From NCBI GenBank assembly GCA_963839285.1, contig CAWIUN010000007.1:1-40791 (forward strand): DNA of 40,791 nt, given 5' to 3'. Position 1 is the stretch's first letter. The number at the start of each line of letters is the position of its first letter. Below, piece by piece: positions 18,478 to 27,384 of the stretch. The DNA comes from DASSSQ01 sp963839285. Lineage in GTDB: Bacteria; Actinomycetota; Thermoleophilia; Gaiellales; Gaiellaceae. Below the pieces are notes generated by a model. It saw only the letters and a list, made by a program, of their open reading frames with translations. It was not told where the DNA came from and made no database searches. Position numbers and translations under genes: made by a program.

Positions 18478-21135
18478 CTACCAGGTCTTGCGGCGGGAGC
18501 TCCGCTCGGGCCGGCGGACGCGGATCCGGGCGTCGACCGCGACGCAGCCGTCCGGGCCTGCGATCACCGGGTTGAGGTCGAGCTCGGCCACCTCCGGCAG
18601 GTCCTCGCCGAGGCGGGAGAGCCGCAGGAGCAGCTCCGCGACGGCTCCCTCGTCGGCCGCGGGGGCGCCGCGCCAGCCGGCGATCAGCTTGCCCGCCTTG
18701 CCGCCGGTGACGAGCTCCTCGACGTCGACGTCGGTGAGCGGCGCGATCCGGAAGCACGCCTCGCCGATCAGCTCCGCGTTCGTCCCGCCCGGGCCGAAGG
18801 CGACGAGCGGCCCGAAGGTCGGGTCCTGGACGACGCCGGCGAGCAGCTCGGCGCCGCCGCTCAGCATCGGCTGCACGAGCAGCGGCATCCCGATCCGCTC
18901 CGCCGCCTCCCGCACCGCCTCCTCGTCGCGGAGGTCGAGCGCGACGCCGCCCGTCTCGGTCTTGTGCGCGCCGGCGACGGCCGACTTGACGACGACGGGG
19001 AAGCCGAACGCGGACGCCGTCTCGACGGCGGCGTCGACCGACTCGACCACCCGCTCGGGGACGAGCGGGACGCCGTAGGCCTCGAGCAGCGACCGCGCCT
19101 CGGCCGCGCCGAGCCAGCGGTCGCCCGTGTCGCCGAGCGCCTCGTGGATGACCGCCTCGGCGCCGGAGCGGTCGACGTCCGTCAGCTCGGGGACGATGCC
19201 CGCGGGACGGCGCAGCCACTCGGCGCGCTCCGCGGCCCGGCCGAGCGCCCGCGCGGCGGACTCCGGGTAGGCGAAGGCGGCGACGCTCGCGTCGCGGAGC
19301 GAGGCGGGGATCCCCTCCGAGCTCATGACGACGGGGAGCACGGTCTTCTCGGTCTGCGTCTGCTCGATCACGCTGCGGATCGAGGCCGCGACCTCGTCCG
19401 GGGTGGCCGTGATCGGCGGCACGAAGTTGATGATCACCGCGTCGATGCGCGGGTCGGCGAGGATGATCGGCAGCGCCTGCGCGTAGCTCTCGGCGGTCGC
19501 GGAGCCGAGCATGTCGATCGGGTTCGCGACGCTGGCCTCGGCGGGCAGCATCCCCGCCAGCGCCGCCTCGCTCTCGGGCGACAGCGGCGGCAGCTCGAGC
19601 CCGGCGCTCTCGCACGCGTCCGCGCAGAGGATCCCGAGGCCGCCCGCGTTCGTCAGCACCGCGACCCGGCGCCCGGCCGGCAGCGGCTGGTGCGCGAACA
19701 GCACCGCCGCGTCGACGAGCTCCTCCAGCGTCGCCGAGCGCTGGACGCCGGCCTGGTGGAAGAGCGCCTCGACCGCCGTGTCCGAGCCGGCCAGCGCGGC
19801 CGTGTGCGACGACGCCGCCTTCTGGCCCGCGCGGGTCGTGCCGGACTTCATCGCCAGGATCGGCTTCTTGCGCGCGACCCGCCGCGCGACGCGCGCGAAC
19901 TTGCGCGGGTTGCCGAACGACTCCAGGTAGAGGAGGACGACGTCCGTCTCCTCGTCGTCCTCCCACCACTCGAGCAGGTCGTTCGAGGACACGTCCGCCT
20001 TGTTCCCGATCGAGACGAAGGACGAGAGGCCGAGCCCGCGTCCCGCCGCCGCCTCGAGCAGCGCCAGCCCGAGCGCGCCGGACTGCGAGGAGAAGCCGAT
20101 GTTCCCGAACGGGAGCGGCCGCGAGGCGAAGGTCGCGTTCATGCCGATGTCGCCGACCGCGATCCCGAGGCAGTTCGGGCCGATCAGGCGGGCGCCGTGG
20201 GCGCGGACGAGCTCGAGCAGCTTCTCCTGCCGCTCGATCCCCTCGCTGCCGATCTCGGCGAAGCCGGCCGAGATGACGCAGAGCGCGCGGACGCCGCGGC
20301 GAAGCGCGGCCTGCGCGGCGGCCAGCACGTGCTCGCCCGGCAGGCAGATGACGACGAGGTCGAGCGGCCCCTCGATCTCCTCGACCGAGGTCGTCGCCTT
20401 GACGCCGGCGACCGGCTCGCCCTTCAGGTTGACCGGGTAGGCGGCGCCGACGAAGTCCGACTCGAGGATGTTGCGGAAGAGCTCGCCGCCGATCGAGCCG
20501 CGCTTGCGCGAGGCGCCGACGACCGCGACCGACCGGGCGGCGAAGAAGGGGCGGAGCGACTCGACGACGGCTGCGTGGTCGCGCACGTCGACGGTCGTCC
20601 GGTAGTGCTCGGTCGACGCGATCGGGAACTGCACCTCGATCGTGCCGCCGGAGAGCTCGCGCGTCGCCTCGAAGCCGACGTGCTCGAAGACCTGCAGCAT
20701 CGGCCGGTTCTCGGGCCGCACCTCGGCGACGAAGCGCTCGATCCCGGCCTCCGAGGCGAGCGCCGCGAGCCGCTCGAGCAGCCGGGTGCCGATCCCCTTG
20801 CGCTGCAGGTCGTCGGCGACCGTGAAGGCGGCCTCGGCGGTGCTCGGGTCGCGCAGCCGCGCGTAGCTCGCGAGCGCGACGATGCGCGCGTCGTCGTCCT
20901 CGCCCATCAGGCCGACGAGCGCGCCGGTCTCGACCCAGTCGGGATCGACGAACCGCTCGACCAGCTGCTCGGTCAGCGACGGGTACCCGTGGAAGCGGAG
21001 GTAGAGGCTCTGCTGGGAGAGCCCGCCGAAGAAGCGGAGCAGCGCCGGCACGTCGGCGGCCGTCGGGGGCCGGAGACGGAGGGTGCTGCCGTCCCTCAGG
21101 ATCACGTCGTACTGCTCGGCGAGCTCTATGGACAC
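18478..21135 (-). CDS. GNAT acetyltransferase fused to NDP-forming acyl-CoA synthetase
   Basis: An 885-residue multidomain protein. Residues about 10-170 are a GNAT N-acetyltransferase (LRLRPPTAADVPALLRFF and QRKGIGTRLLERLAALA, the acetyl-CoA loop). Then follow a CoA-binding domain (VAVVGASRKRGSIGGELF), a succinyl-CoA-ligase-like domain with GLALLEAAAGRGLGLSSFVS and the phospho-His candidate in KAASSHTAALAGSD, and a C-terminal ATP-grasp domain (GVPLVPERVVES to LDLNPVIA). This is the Pat/YfiQ-like protein acetyltransferase or acetate-CoA ligase (ADP-forming) architecture, with GNAT first as in many actinobacteria. Whether it makes acyl-CoA, acetylates proteins, or both is not decided by sequence. 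GTG 21135 has GGAGG eight bases upstream. No frameshift is seen. Confidence 0.88.
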   Translation of the reverse strand: MSIELAEQYDVILRDGSTLRLRPPTAADVPALLRFFGGLSQQSLYLRFHGYPSLTEQLVERFVDPDWVETGALVGLMGEDDDARIVALASYARLRDPSTAEAAFTVADDLQRKGIGTRLLERLAALASEAGIERFVAEVRPENRPMLQVFEHVGFEATRELSGGTIEVQFPIASTEHYRTTVDVRDHAAVVESLRPFFAARSVAVVGASRKRGSIGGELFRNILESDFVGAAYPVNLKGEPVAGVKATTSVEEIEGPLDLVVICLPGEHVLAAAQAALRRGVRALCVISAGFAEIGSEGIERQEKLLELVRAHGARLIGPNCLGIAVGDIGMNATFASRPLPFGNIGFSSQSGALGLALLEAAAGRGLGLSSFVSIGNKADVSSNDLLEWWEDDEETDVVLLYLESFGNPRKFARVARRVARKKPILAMKSGTTRAGQKAASSHTAALAGSDTAVEALFHQAGVQRSATLEELVDAAVLFAHQPLPAGRRVAVLTNAGGLGILCADACESAGLELPPLSPESEAALAGMLPAEASVANPIDMLGSATAESYAQALPIILADPRIDAVIINFVPPITATPDEVAASIRSVIEQTQTEKTVLPVVMSSEGIPASLRDASVAAFAYPESAARALGRAAERAEWLRRPAGIVPELTDVDRSGAEAVIHEALGDTGDRWLGAAEARSLLEAYGVPLVPERVVESVDAAVETASAFGFPVVVKSAVAGAHKTETGGVALDLRDEEAVREAAERIGMPLLVQPMLSGGAELLAGVVQDPTFGPLVAFGPGGTNAELIGEACFRIAPLTDVDVEELVTGGKAGKLIAGWRGAPAADEGAVAELLLRLSRLGEDLPEVAELDLNPVIAGPDGCVAVDARIRVRRPERSSRRKTW

Positions 21136-21199
21136 GCCCGGTCCTCCTTCTCTCTGATCGAAATCACGCACACCGGAGTGTCCCGCGGGCGGTTCCGGA

Positions 21200-21243
21200 G
21201 TCGAATCGGACCGGCCTCGGAGCGGGCGTGCGGCTTTTCCGCA
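21200..21243. promoter_or_regulatory. Shared motif, weaker copy C
   Basis: TGCGGCTTTTCCGCA (21229-21243) is a good match to the palindromic half of copies A and B. A weaker GTCGAATCGG (21200-21209) lies about 30 bases before it. It sits in the 167-base divergent region between the GNAT-synthetase and the small gene leading to UspA. Nothing else is visible in that region. Confidence 0.4.
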
Positions 21244-21302
21244 CCGAGCATGGGACCTGCGACCGATGTTACGCGGCGCGGTCCGCGCCAGCATCGGAGC
21301 AC

Positions 21303-21620
21303 ATGAGCTCGTACGCCGTCATCTGGGAGGACGACTCGGCGCTCTTCGCGGGCAAGCTCGAGCTGGGCGAGCGCCGGCTGCGGCTCGAGGGCACCTCGCG
21401 CGAGGGCCGCTCGAGCCTGCGCACCGTGCGCTACGACGAGCTCGGCGACGTCCACATGGCGCCGGGGAACGAGCGGATCGCGGGCCGGCCGACCCTCGTC
21501 GTCGAGCGCGCCGTCGGCGAGCCGCTGCGGGTCGGCAGCGTCGACGGCCGCGGCTTCCTGCCCGAGCTCGCCGACCAGCTGACCGCCCGGGCCTTCGCGC
21601 GGCTGCCGCGCGGGGACTAG
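21303..21620 (+). CDS. Hypothetical protein, 105 residues
   Basis: Starts at ATG 21303 (SSYAVIWEDDSALFAGKLE) and continues as alternating beta strands, as in a PH-like or small beta-barrel fold: RLRLEGTSREG, RTVRYDELGDVHMAPG, RPTLVVERAVGEPLRVG. It ends in a helix, LADQLTARAFARL. No named family is recognised. It lies three bases before the universal stress gene, so the two are an operon driven from the region with motif copy C. The window's normal coding bias and the tight linkage support it as real. Confidence 0.65.
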   Translation: MSSYAVIWEDDSALFAGKLELGERRLRLEGTSREGRSSLRTVRYDELGDVHMAPGNERIAGRPTLVVERAVGEPLRVGSVDGRGFLPELADQLTARAFARLPRGD

Positions 21621-21623
21621 CCG

Positions 21624-22053
21624 GTGCGGCACCTGCTGATCGGCACCGACGGCACGCCGGGCGGGCGGGCCGCAGTCGACGAGGGCCTCGCGCTGGCGCT
21701 CGCGCTCGAGGCCTCGGTCACCTTCGTCGCCGTCCACCCCCGCGTCTCGAGCGTCTCCGCCCCCTACTACCAGCGCCGGCTGACCGAGCACCTCGCGACC
21801 GCCTCGGCGACCGTCGACGCCGCGCTCGTCGGAGGCCGACCGGCTCGGCGTCGACGCCGACTCCGAGATCGCCGAGGGCGACCCGCCGGTCGAGCTGCTC
21901 CGGCTCGCCGAGCGGCACGGCGCCGACATGATCGTCGTCGGCTCGCGCGGTCTCGGCGCGCTCGCCGGCTCGTTGCTCGGCAGCGTCTCGCGCTGGCTCG
22001 TCACCCACGCCGACGTGCCCGTGCTCGTCGTCAAGGAGCGCCGCCCGGCCTGA
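21624..22053 (+). CDS. Universal stress protein (UspA family), one frameshift as sequenced
   Basis: A 142-residue Usp domain starting at GTG 21624 (RHLLIGTDGTPGGRAAVDEG). The ATP-binding signature appears as VVGSRGLGALAGSLLGSVS, followed by the terminal strand VPVLVVKE. An extra base near 21831 splits the frame; removing it joins DAALVEADRLGVDADSEIAE in one protein. Usp proteins bind ATP or AMP and are induced by hypoxia or other stress, and are classic members of DevR regulons. It follows the 105-residue hypothetical gene. Confidence 0.82.
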
Positions 22054-22071
22054 GCCGCCCGCCTGAGGCGC

Positions 22072-22215
22072 TCAGCCCTGCAGCAGCCAGACGCCGAAGC
22101 CGGCGCCGAGGAGCATCGCGAGCGCGAGGAAGCAGACGAGCAGCACGGTCACGAGCTCGCCCGTCGGCGGCGGCCATTTGGGCCGGAGCTCCGGCTCGGG
22201 TGCGTCGTAGGCCAT
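22072..22215 (-). CDS. Small single-span membrane protein, 47 residues
   Basis: From ATG 22215: a Pro-rich cytoplasmic start (APEPELRPKWPPPTGEL) followed by one hydrophobic helix, VTVLLVCFLALAMLLGAGFG, and a short tail ending LLQG. Small proteins of this shape often accompany respiratory or transporter complexes. No family name is recognised. It converges on UspA with an 18-base gap. Confidence 0.6.
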   Translation of the reverse strand: MAYDAPEPELRPKWPPPTGELVTVLLVCFLALAMLLGAGFGVWLLQG

Positions 22216-22238
22216 CCGGCCCGGACGATACCCGCGCG

Positions 22239-22308
22239 GGCGCCGTTTACTCCCGGCCCGGGCTTCGCCCGGCGCCGATCGCGGTCGCGGCGCCGTTTAG
22301 TCGCGGCC
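22239..22308. repeat. Pair of 20-base direct repeats 50 bases apart
   Basis: GGCGCCGTTTACTCCCGGCC (22239-22258) and GGCGCCGTTTAGTCGCGGCC (22289-22308) match at 18 of 20 positions and are exactly 50 bases apart. A small hairpin CCGGGC/GCCCGG (22258-22272) lies between them. They occupy the divergent promoter region of the 47-residue membrane protein and the quinone oxidoreductase and could be tandem regulator sites. Confidence 0.45.
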
Positions 22309-22336
22309 GCGGGCGCGCACCATGCAAGGCGGCGGC

Positions 22337-23236
22337 ATGCGCGCGATCGTCTTCCACGAGAACGGCGGCCCGGAGGTGCTCCGGCTCGAAGAGGTGCCCG
22401 ACCCCGAGCCGGGCGACGGAGAGGTGCTCGTCCACGTCGACGCAGCCGGCGTCAACCACGTCGACCTGACCCTGCGGGCCGGCGGCGCCGAGCCGCCCGC
22501 GGTCCCCGGCGTCGACGCGGCCGGCTGGCTCGGCGCCGAGGAGCGCGAGACGCGCTCGCAGCGGGTGCTCGTCACGAGCGCCCGCGGCACCTACGCCGAG
22601 CTGGCCGCCGTCCCCGAGGACTGCGTCTTCTCGCTGCCGGAGACCGTCTCGGCGGCGGTCGCCGCCGCGCTCGGCGTCCCCTACCGGACGGCCTGGTGGT
22701 CGCTGGTCGAGCTCGGCGGCCTCGAGCCGGGTCAGCGCGTGCTCGTCCAGGCCGGCTCGAGCGCGACCGGGCAGGCCGCGGTCGACATCGCCCGGGCGCG
22801 CGGCTGCACCGTCTACGCGACCGCGTCGACCGGGAAGCTCCGGCGCCTGGGCGAGCTCGGCGCCGAGCCGCTCGGCTACGACGACCCGCAGCTCGCCGGG
22901 CTCGAGGTCGACGTCGTCTTCGACCCGGTCGGCGGCGAGACGTTCGAGCGCAGCCTCGCCGCGCTCGCGACCGGCGGCCGGCTCGTCACGCCCGGAGCGG
23001 TCGGCGACCCGCGCGTCGCCTTCGACGTCTGGGAGCTCGTGCGGCGGCGCGCGCAGCTGCTCGGGACCGGCTCGGCGCCGGTCGACCGCGACGCGGTCAC
23101 GCGGCTGATCGACCTCGCGGCCCACGGCGAGCTGACGCCGGTGATCGACCGCGAGCTGCCGCTCGAGCAGGCCGCGGAGGCGCACCGGGCGATCGAGGCG
23201 CGCGAGACGTTCGGCAAGGTGATCCTGCGGCCCTGA
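22337..23236 (+). CDS. Zinc-independent quinone oxidoreductase (MDR family)
   Basis: A protein of about 299 residues. It has the GroES-like start MRAIVFHENGGPEVLRLEEV, the catalytic-domain DAAGVNHVDLTLRAGG, and a Rossmann domain with VLVQAGSSATGQAAVDIARA in place of the usual AAGGVG loop. It lacks the structural zinc cysteines, as in quinone reductase-like members. The cofactor is probably NADPH; the substrate is not clear. The start is uncertain between ATG 22337, which matches the family start, and ATG 22322. The region between the GroES core and the Rossmann fold is shortened relative to typical members. Confidence 0.82.
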   Translation: MRAIVFHENGGPEVLRLEEVPDPEPGDGEVLVHVDAAGVNHVDLTLRAGGAEPPAVPGVDAAGWLGAEERETRSQRVLVTSARGTYAELAAVPEDCVFSLPETVSAAVAAALGVPYRTAWWSLVELGGLEPGQRVLVQAGSSATGQAAVDIARARGCTVYATASTGKLRRLGELGAEPLGYDDPQLAGLEVDVVFDPVGGETFERSLAALATGGRLVTPGAVGDPRVAFDVWELVRRRAQLLGTGSAPVDRDAVTRLIDLAAHGELTPVIDRELPLEQAAEAHRAIEARETFGKVILRP

Positions 23237-23252
23237 CGGAAGGAGCGTCCCC

Positions 23253-23748
23253 GTGGCGGAGCTGACCCAGACGGAGGAGAAGCTGGCGGAGGCGCTCGGG
23301 CTCGCGCTCGCCGCCGAGTCGGTGACGAAGAAGGTCGAGGACCGCGTCGAGGACCCGGAGCTCGTGTCACACCCTGCGCGAGCTGCGGCGCGAGGCGGTG
23401 GAGACCCAGGCACGCGTGCTCGGCGTCGCGCAGCGGCTCGAGGACGAGGTCTTCTGGGAGCTGCAGGCCGAGGCCGCGTACGTGCAGCGGAAGGCCGGCG
23501 AGATGGCGAACGCCTGGTTCAAGCTGGCGACCGACGGCATCCAGGCCTGCCAGTTCCTCGCGATGGGCGAGGCGGGCGAGCTGGCGACCTGGGCGGCGCT
23601 GGCCGAGCTCGCCGGCCAGACCGACCCCGCGCTCGTCGAGCTCTGCGGCTGGTCGCTCGAGGTGCAGGAACGCCATCTGCGCGACGCGCTCGCGGGCGTC
23701 GTCCGGCTCGCGCAGCTGCCGCCCCGGGACCGGGCCGCGCTCGCCTAG
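23253..23748 (+). CDS. Unknown all-helical protein, one frameshift as sequenced
   Basis: GTG 23253 with GGAAGGAG nine bases upstream. About 164 residues that look entirely helical: TQTEEKLAEALGLALAAESV, RELRREAVETQARVLGVAQR, GEMANAWFKLATDGIQACQF, LCGWSLEVQERHLRDAL. An extra base near 23364-23370 breaks the frame; the two halves join well. Four or more amphipathic helices with Glu/His pairs are compatible with a ferritin-like bundle, but metal ligands cannot be assigned with confidence. It sits between a quinone oxidoreductase and the oxidase operon. Confidence 0.6.
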
Positions 23749-23781
23749 GAATCGCGCCGGAGCCTCTCGAGTCCGTTCTCT

Positions 23782-23808
23782 CGGCTGAAAACTCCGCGGG
23801 TTTAGCCG
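23782..23808. terminator. Hairpin upstream of the oxidase operon
   Basis: CGGCT-(G)-AAA (23782-23790) pairs with TTTAGCCG (23801-23808) around an 11-base loop. It lies between the helical gene and ctaC, so it may end the former's transcript or mark the operon leader. There is no strong T-tract. Confidence 0.35.
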
Positions 23809-23860
23809 ACTCCGAGACGGAAACCGGGTAGCAGCAACCGAGACGGGAGACGACCGGGGG

Positions 23861-24862
23861 ATGAGACGACGGATCGGGGTCCTCGGCGGCGCGGCCGCGC
23901 TGGTCGTGCTGCTCGCGGGCTGCGGCTCGGCACAGAACGTGCTCGACCCGAAGGGCCCGCCCGAGCACGCGATCTCGAAGCTCTTCTGGATCATGATGGC
24001 CGCCTGCTGGGTCGGCTTCGGCGTCGTCGTGCTGCTGCTCCTGCTCGGCTGGTTCCGGCGCAACAGCGCCCGGCTTCCGTTCGGCGGCAGCGACTGGGCC
24101 GGCACGGGCCTCGTCGTCGGCCTCGGGGTCGTCGTGCCGCTGCTCGTGCTGCCGCTCCTCTTCGTCTACTCCGACTTCTTCGTCCTCCGCAGCACCGCCG
24201 CGCCGAAGCTGTCGACGACGGAGCTGACGATCCGCGTGATCGGCCACCAGTGGTGGTGGGAGGTGCGCTATCCCGGCACCAAGGCGGTCACGGCCAACGA
24301 GATCCACATCCCGACGGGCACGCGCGTCAACGTCGTCGTCGGCACCGCGGACGTGATCCACAGCTTCTGGGTGCCGCAGCTGAACCGGAAGATCGACACG
24401 ATCCCCGGCCGCGACAACCGCGTCCTGCTCGTCGCCGACAAGCCGGGGCGCTACCGCGGCCAGTGCACCGAGTACTGCGGGCTCCAGCACGCGCACATGG
24501 CCCTCTACGTGTTCGCGCAGAAGCCCGCGGACTTCCGGGCCTGGCTCGCGCACATGGCGAAGCCGGCGCCCTCGCCGGGCACGGCCGCCGAGCGGCACGG
24601 GCAGCAGGTCTTCCTCGACAACGCCTGCTCCGGCTGCCACCAGATCCGCGGCACGGCCGCGCACGGCACGATCGGCCCGGACCTGACGCACCTGCAGACG
24701 CGCGAGACCCTCGCGGCGCTGACGATCCCGAACCGGAAGGGCTACCTCGGCGGCTGGGTGCTCGACCCGCAGCACGTGAAGCCGGGGAACAAGATGCCGG
24801 GCCTCCAGCTCGCCGGCCCCGACTTCCGCGACCTGCTCGGCTACCTGGAGAGCCTCCGTTGA
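23861..24862 (+). CDS. ctaC: Cytochrome c oxidase subunit II with fused cytochrome c (caa3-type)
   Basis: A 333-residue lipoprotein-like subunit. Signal and lipobox are near LVVLLAGCGS; two membrane helices follow (residues about 40-65 and 80-105). The CuA domain has GHQWWWEVRYPG, HSFWVPQLNRK and the ligand cluster QCTEYCGLQHAHM. A C-terminal cytochrome c domain (from about 240) has CSGCH haem attachment and a later Met in GNKMPGLQL. It takes electrons from cytochrome c and passes them via CuA to subunit I. It is the first gene of an eight-gene chain of overlapping frames. Its stop overlaps the next start. Confidence 0.95.
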   Translation: MRRRIGVLGGAAALVVLLAGCGSAQNVLDPKGPPEHAISKLFWIMMAACWVGFGVVVLLLLLGWFRRNSARLPFGGSDWAGTGLVVGLGVVVPLLVLPLLFVYSDFFVLRSTAAPKLSTTELTIRVIGHQWWWEVRYPGTKAVTANEIHIPTGTRVNVVVGTADVIHSFWVPQLNRKIDTIPGRDNRVLLVADKPGRYRGQCTEYCGLQHAHMALYVFAQKPADFRAWLAHMAKPAPSPGTAAERHGQQVFLDNACSGCHQIRGTAAHGTIGPDLTHLQTRETLAALTIPNRKGYLGGWVLDPQHVKPGNKMPGLQLAGPDFRDLLGYLESLR

Positions 24863-26761
24863 GCTCGGTCGCCCCGGCAGAGCAGCGCCGGCTCGCCCTG
24901 CTCGAGCGCGTCTGGCTCGAGCGCCCGGGGATCCTCGGCTGGCTGACGACGGTCGACCACAAGAAGATCGGGCTCCTCTACTTCTTCACGACGCTCGCCT
25001 TCTTCGGCGCGGGCGGCGTCGAGGCGCTGCTGATCCGCACGCAGCTCGCAGGCCCGAGCAAGGGCGTGCTCTCGGCCTCGACCTACAACGAGATCTTCAC
25101 GATGCACGGCGTCACGATGATCTTCCTCGCCGTGATCCCGATGCAGATCGGGGCCTTCGGCAACTACCTGCTGCCGCTGATGATCGGGGCGCGCGACCTC
25201 GCCTTCCCGCGCCTGAACGCCCTCTCCTACTGGATCTTCCTCGCCTCCGGCTGCTTCATCTACGCCGGTCTCTTCCTCGGGATGGCGCCGAACGCCGGCT
25301 GGTTCGACTACGTGCCGCTGGCCTCGAAGGAGTTCACGCCCGGCCACAACATCGACTTCTACTGCCTCGGGCTGATCTTCAACGGGCTCTCGACCACGGC
25401 GACGATCGTCAACCTGATCGTGACGACCTTCAAGCTGCGCGCGCCGGGGATGAGCCTGAACCGGATGCCGCTCTTCTGCTACGCGATCCTGGCGACCTCG
25501 GGCGGGCTGCTCTTCGCGCTGCCGCCGCTGACGCTCGACCTCGTCTTCCTCGAGCTCGACCGCAAGCTCGGCTTCCACTTCTTCGACGTCTCCCAGGGCG
25601 GCTCGACGCTGCTCTGGCAGCACCTGTTCTGGATCTTCGGCCACCCGGAGGTCTACGTGATCGTCCTGCCCGCGTTCGGGATCGCGACCTCCGTGATCCC
25701 GACCTTCGCGCGGCGGAAGATGCTCGCGTTCCCGCTGGTCGCGCTCGCCGAGCTGCTCGTGATCTTCATCGGCTTCGGCGTCTGGGCGCACCACATGTTC
25801 GCCACCGGCGAGCCGTCGGTGACCCTGATCTTCTTCGCCGGGACGACGTTCCTCGTCGTGATCCCGTCGACGATCCAGATCTTCGCCTGGACGCTGACGG
25901 TGACGATGGGGAGACCCGTCTTCAAGACGCCGCTGCTCTTCATCGGCGCCTTCATCACCTTCTTCGTGATCGGCGGCCTCTCCGGGATCATGTTCGCGGC
26001 GATCCCGTTCGACCAGGCGACGACGGACACCTACTTCGTCGTCGCCCACTTCCACTTCATCATCTTCGGCGCCGCCGTCTTCCCGCTGCTCGGCGGCATG
26101 TTCTACTGGTTCCCGAAGGTCACCGGCCGCATGTACCACGAGCGCTTCGGCCAGGCGGCGTTCTGGCTCACCTTCCTCGGCACGGCCCTGACCTTCTTCC
26201 CGATGCACATCGTCGGCCTGCTGGGGATGCCGCGGCGCGTCTACACCTACGAGCCGGGCCTCGGCTGGGACGCCTACAACCTCTCCGAGACGGTCGGCGC
26301 CTTCCTGCTCGCGACGGGGCTCGTCGCGATCTTCGCCAACCTCGCCTGGAGCCGCTTCCGGGGGCCGCTCGCCTCCGCGAACCCGTTCGGCGGCGCGACG
26401 CTCGAGTGGCTGACCCCGTCGCCGCCGCCCTCCTACAACTTCGCCGTCATCCCGACCGTGCGCTCCGCGTATCCGGCCTGGGACCTCGAGGACCGCAAGG
26501 ACGGACGCCGAGAAGCTCCGGCACGGCGAGATGGTGCTGTCGGAGGGCCACGAGCAGCCCACCTCGACCGTCCGCGACGGGATCCTCGACGAGGTGCTCG
26601 ACATGCCCTCCGAGTCGCCCTGGCCGGTCGTGATCGCGCTCTGGCTGACGCTCGTCTTCGTGATGCTGCTGACGAGCCACTTCGTGCCGGCGGGCGTCTT
26701 CGGCGGCCTCGCCGCGCTGACGCTCGCGTTCTGGCACTGGACGGAGCCGCAGGAGGCCTGA
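24859..26761 (+). CDS. ctaD: Cytochrome c oxidase subunit I with fused C-terminal extension
   Basis: About 633 residues. The first in-frame start is TTG 24859, overlapping the ctaC stop (TTGA). The haem and copper site residues are in MHGVTMIFL, GHPEVYVIVLPAFG (His-Glu-Val-Tyr crosslink motif), WAHHMFATG and HFHFIIFGAAVFPLL. The proton-pumping catalytic core is complete. Near 26500-26505 one extra base shifts the frame. Removing it adds DAEKLRHGEMVLSEGHEQP and two more membrane spans (SPWPVVIALWLTLVFVMLL), a subunit IV-like tail. The uncorrected frame reads on through ctaE, but the tail and the TGATG overlap with ctaE show the true end at 26761. Confidence 0.93.
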
Positions 26762-27384
26762 TGGCGGAAGCGGTCCCGCACAGCCAGGAGGCGACGACGG
26801 CGCGGGCGGCGAGGCGCGCGGCCGGCGAGCGGGCGGCGCTGCCGAACGGCCTCTGGGGGATGGCGATCTTCGTCGCCTCCGAGACGACGCTCTTCGGCGT
26901 CCTCTTCGGCACCTACTTCTACCTCCGCTTCCAGACGCTGCACTGGCCGCCGCCGGGGACGCCGGAGCCGAAGGTGGTCGTGCCGCTCGTCCTCGCCGGC
27001 TGCCTCGCGGCCACGAGCGTGCCGATGCAGCTCGCGTGGTGGGCCGCGCGCGACGCCCGCGTCCGGACGGCCTGGACGCTGATCCTCGTGTCCTTCCTCG
27101 TCCAGTGCGGGTACTTCGCCTTCGAGATGCACGACTTCCTCGGCACGCTGAAGGACTTCCAGCCGACCGACCACGCCTACGGCTCGATCTACTACACCCT
27201 GCTCGGAGCCGACCACACGCACGTCTTCGTCGGCATCCTCCTCAACCTCTTCCTGCTGCTGCGCCTGCTCGGCGGGCTGACCAACTACCGGCTCGTCGGC
27301 GTCCGCTCGGTCGTCTTCTACTGGCACGCGGTCAACCTGATCACGCTCCTCGTCGTCGGCTGTCTCCTCTCCCCCGCCGTCTGA
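26761..27384 (+). CDS. ctaE: Cytochrome c oxidase subunit III
   Basis: A 207-residue membrane protein with five predicted spans. It has ASETTLFGVLFGTYFYLRF, the acidic FEMHDFLGTLKDF, GADHTHVFVGILLNLFLLL, and a final helix with FYWHAVNLITLLVVG. These match the short actinobacterial-type subunit III. ATG 26761 overlaps the ctaD stop. Subunit III stabilises subunit I and the proton entry path. Confidence 0.92.
   Translation: MAEAVPHSQEATTARAARRAAGERAALPNGLWGMAIFVASETTLFGVLFGTYFYLRFQTLHWPPPGTPEPKVVVPLVLAGCLAATSVPMQLAWWAARDARVRTAWTLILVSFLVQCGYFAFEMHDFLGTLKDFQPTDHAYGSIYYTLLGADHTHVFVGILLNLFLLLRLLGGLTNYRLVGVRSVVFYWHAVNLITLLVVGCLLSPAV

Noticed and set aside
18454..21306. 950-codon plus-strand frame opposite the GNAT-synthetase
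   Set aside because: Antisense shadow typical of very GC-rich genes; composition is Arg/Asp/Glu-rich with no domain, while the minus strand has intact motifs.
24250..27384. A 1044-codon frame joining subunit I and subunit III
   Set aside because: The joining stretch is out-of-frame sequence after an indel near 26502; the corrected subunit I ends in a TGATG overlap with subunit III.
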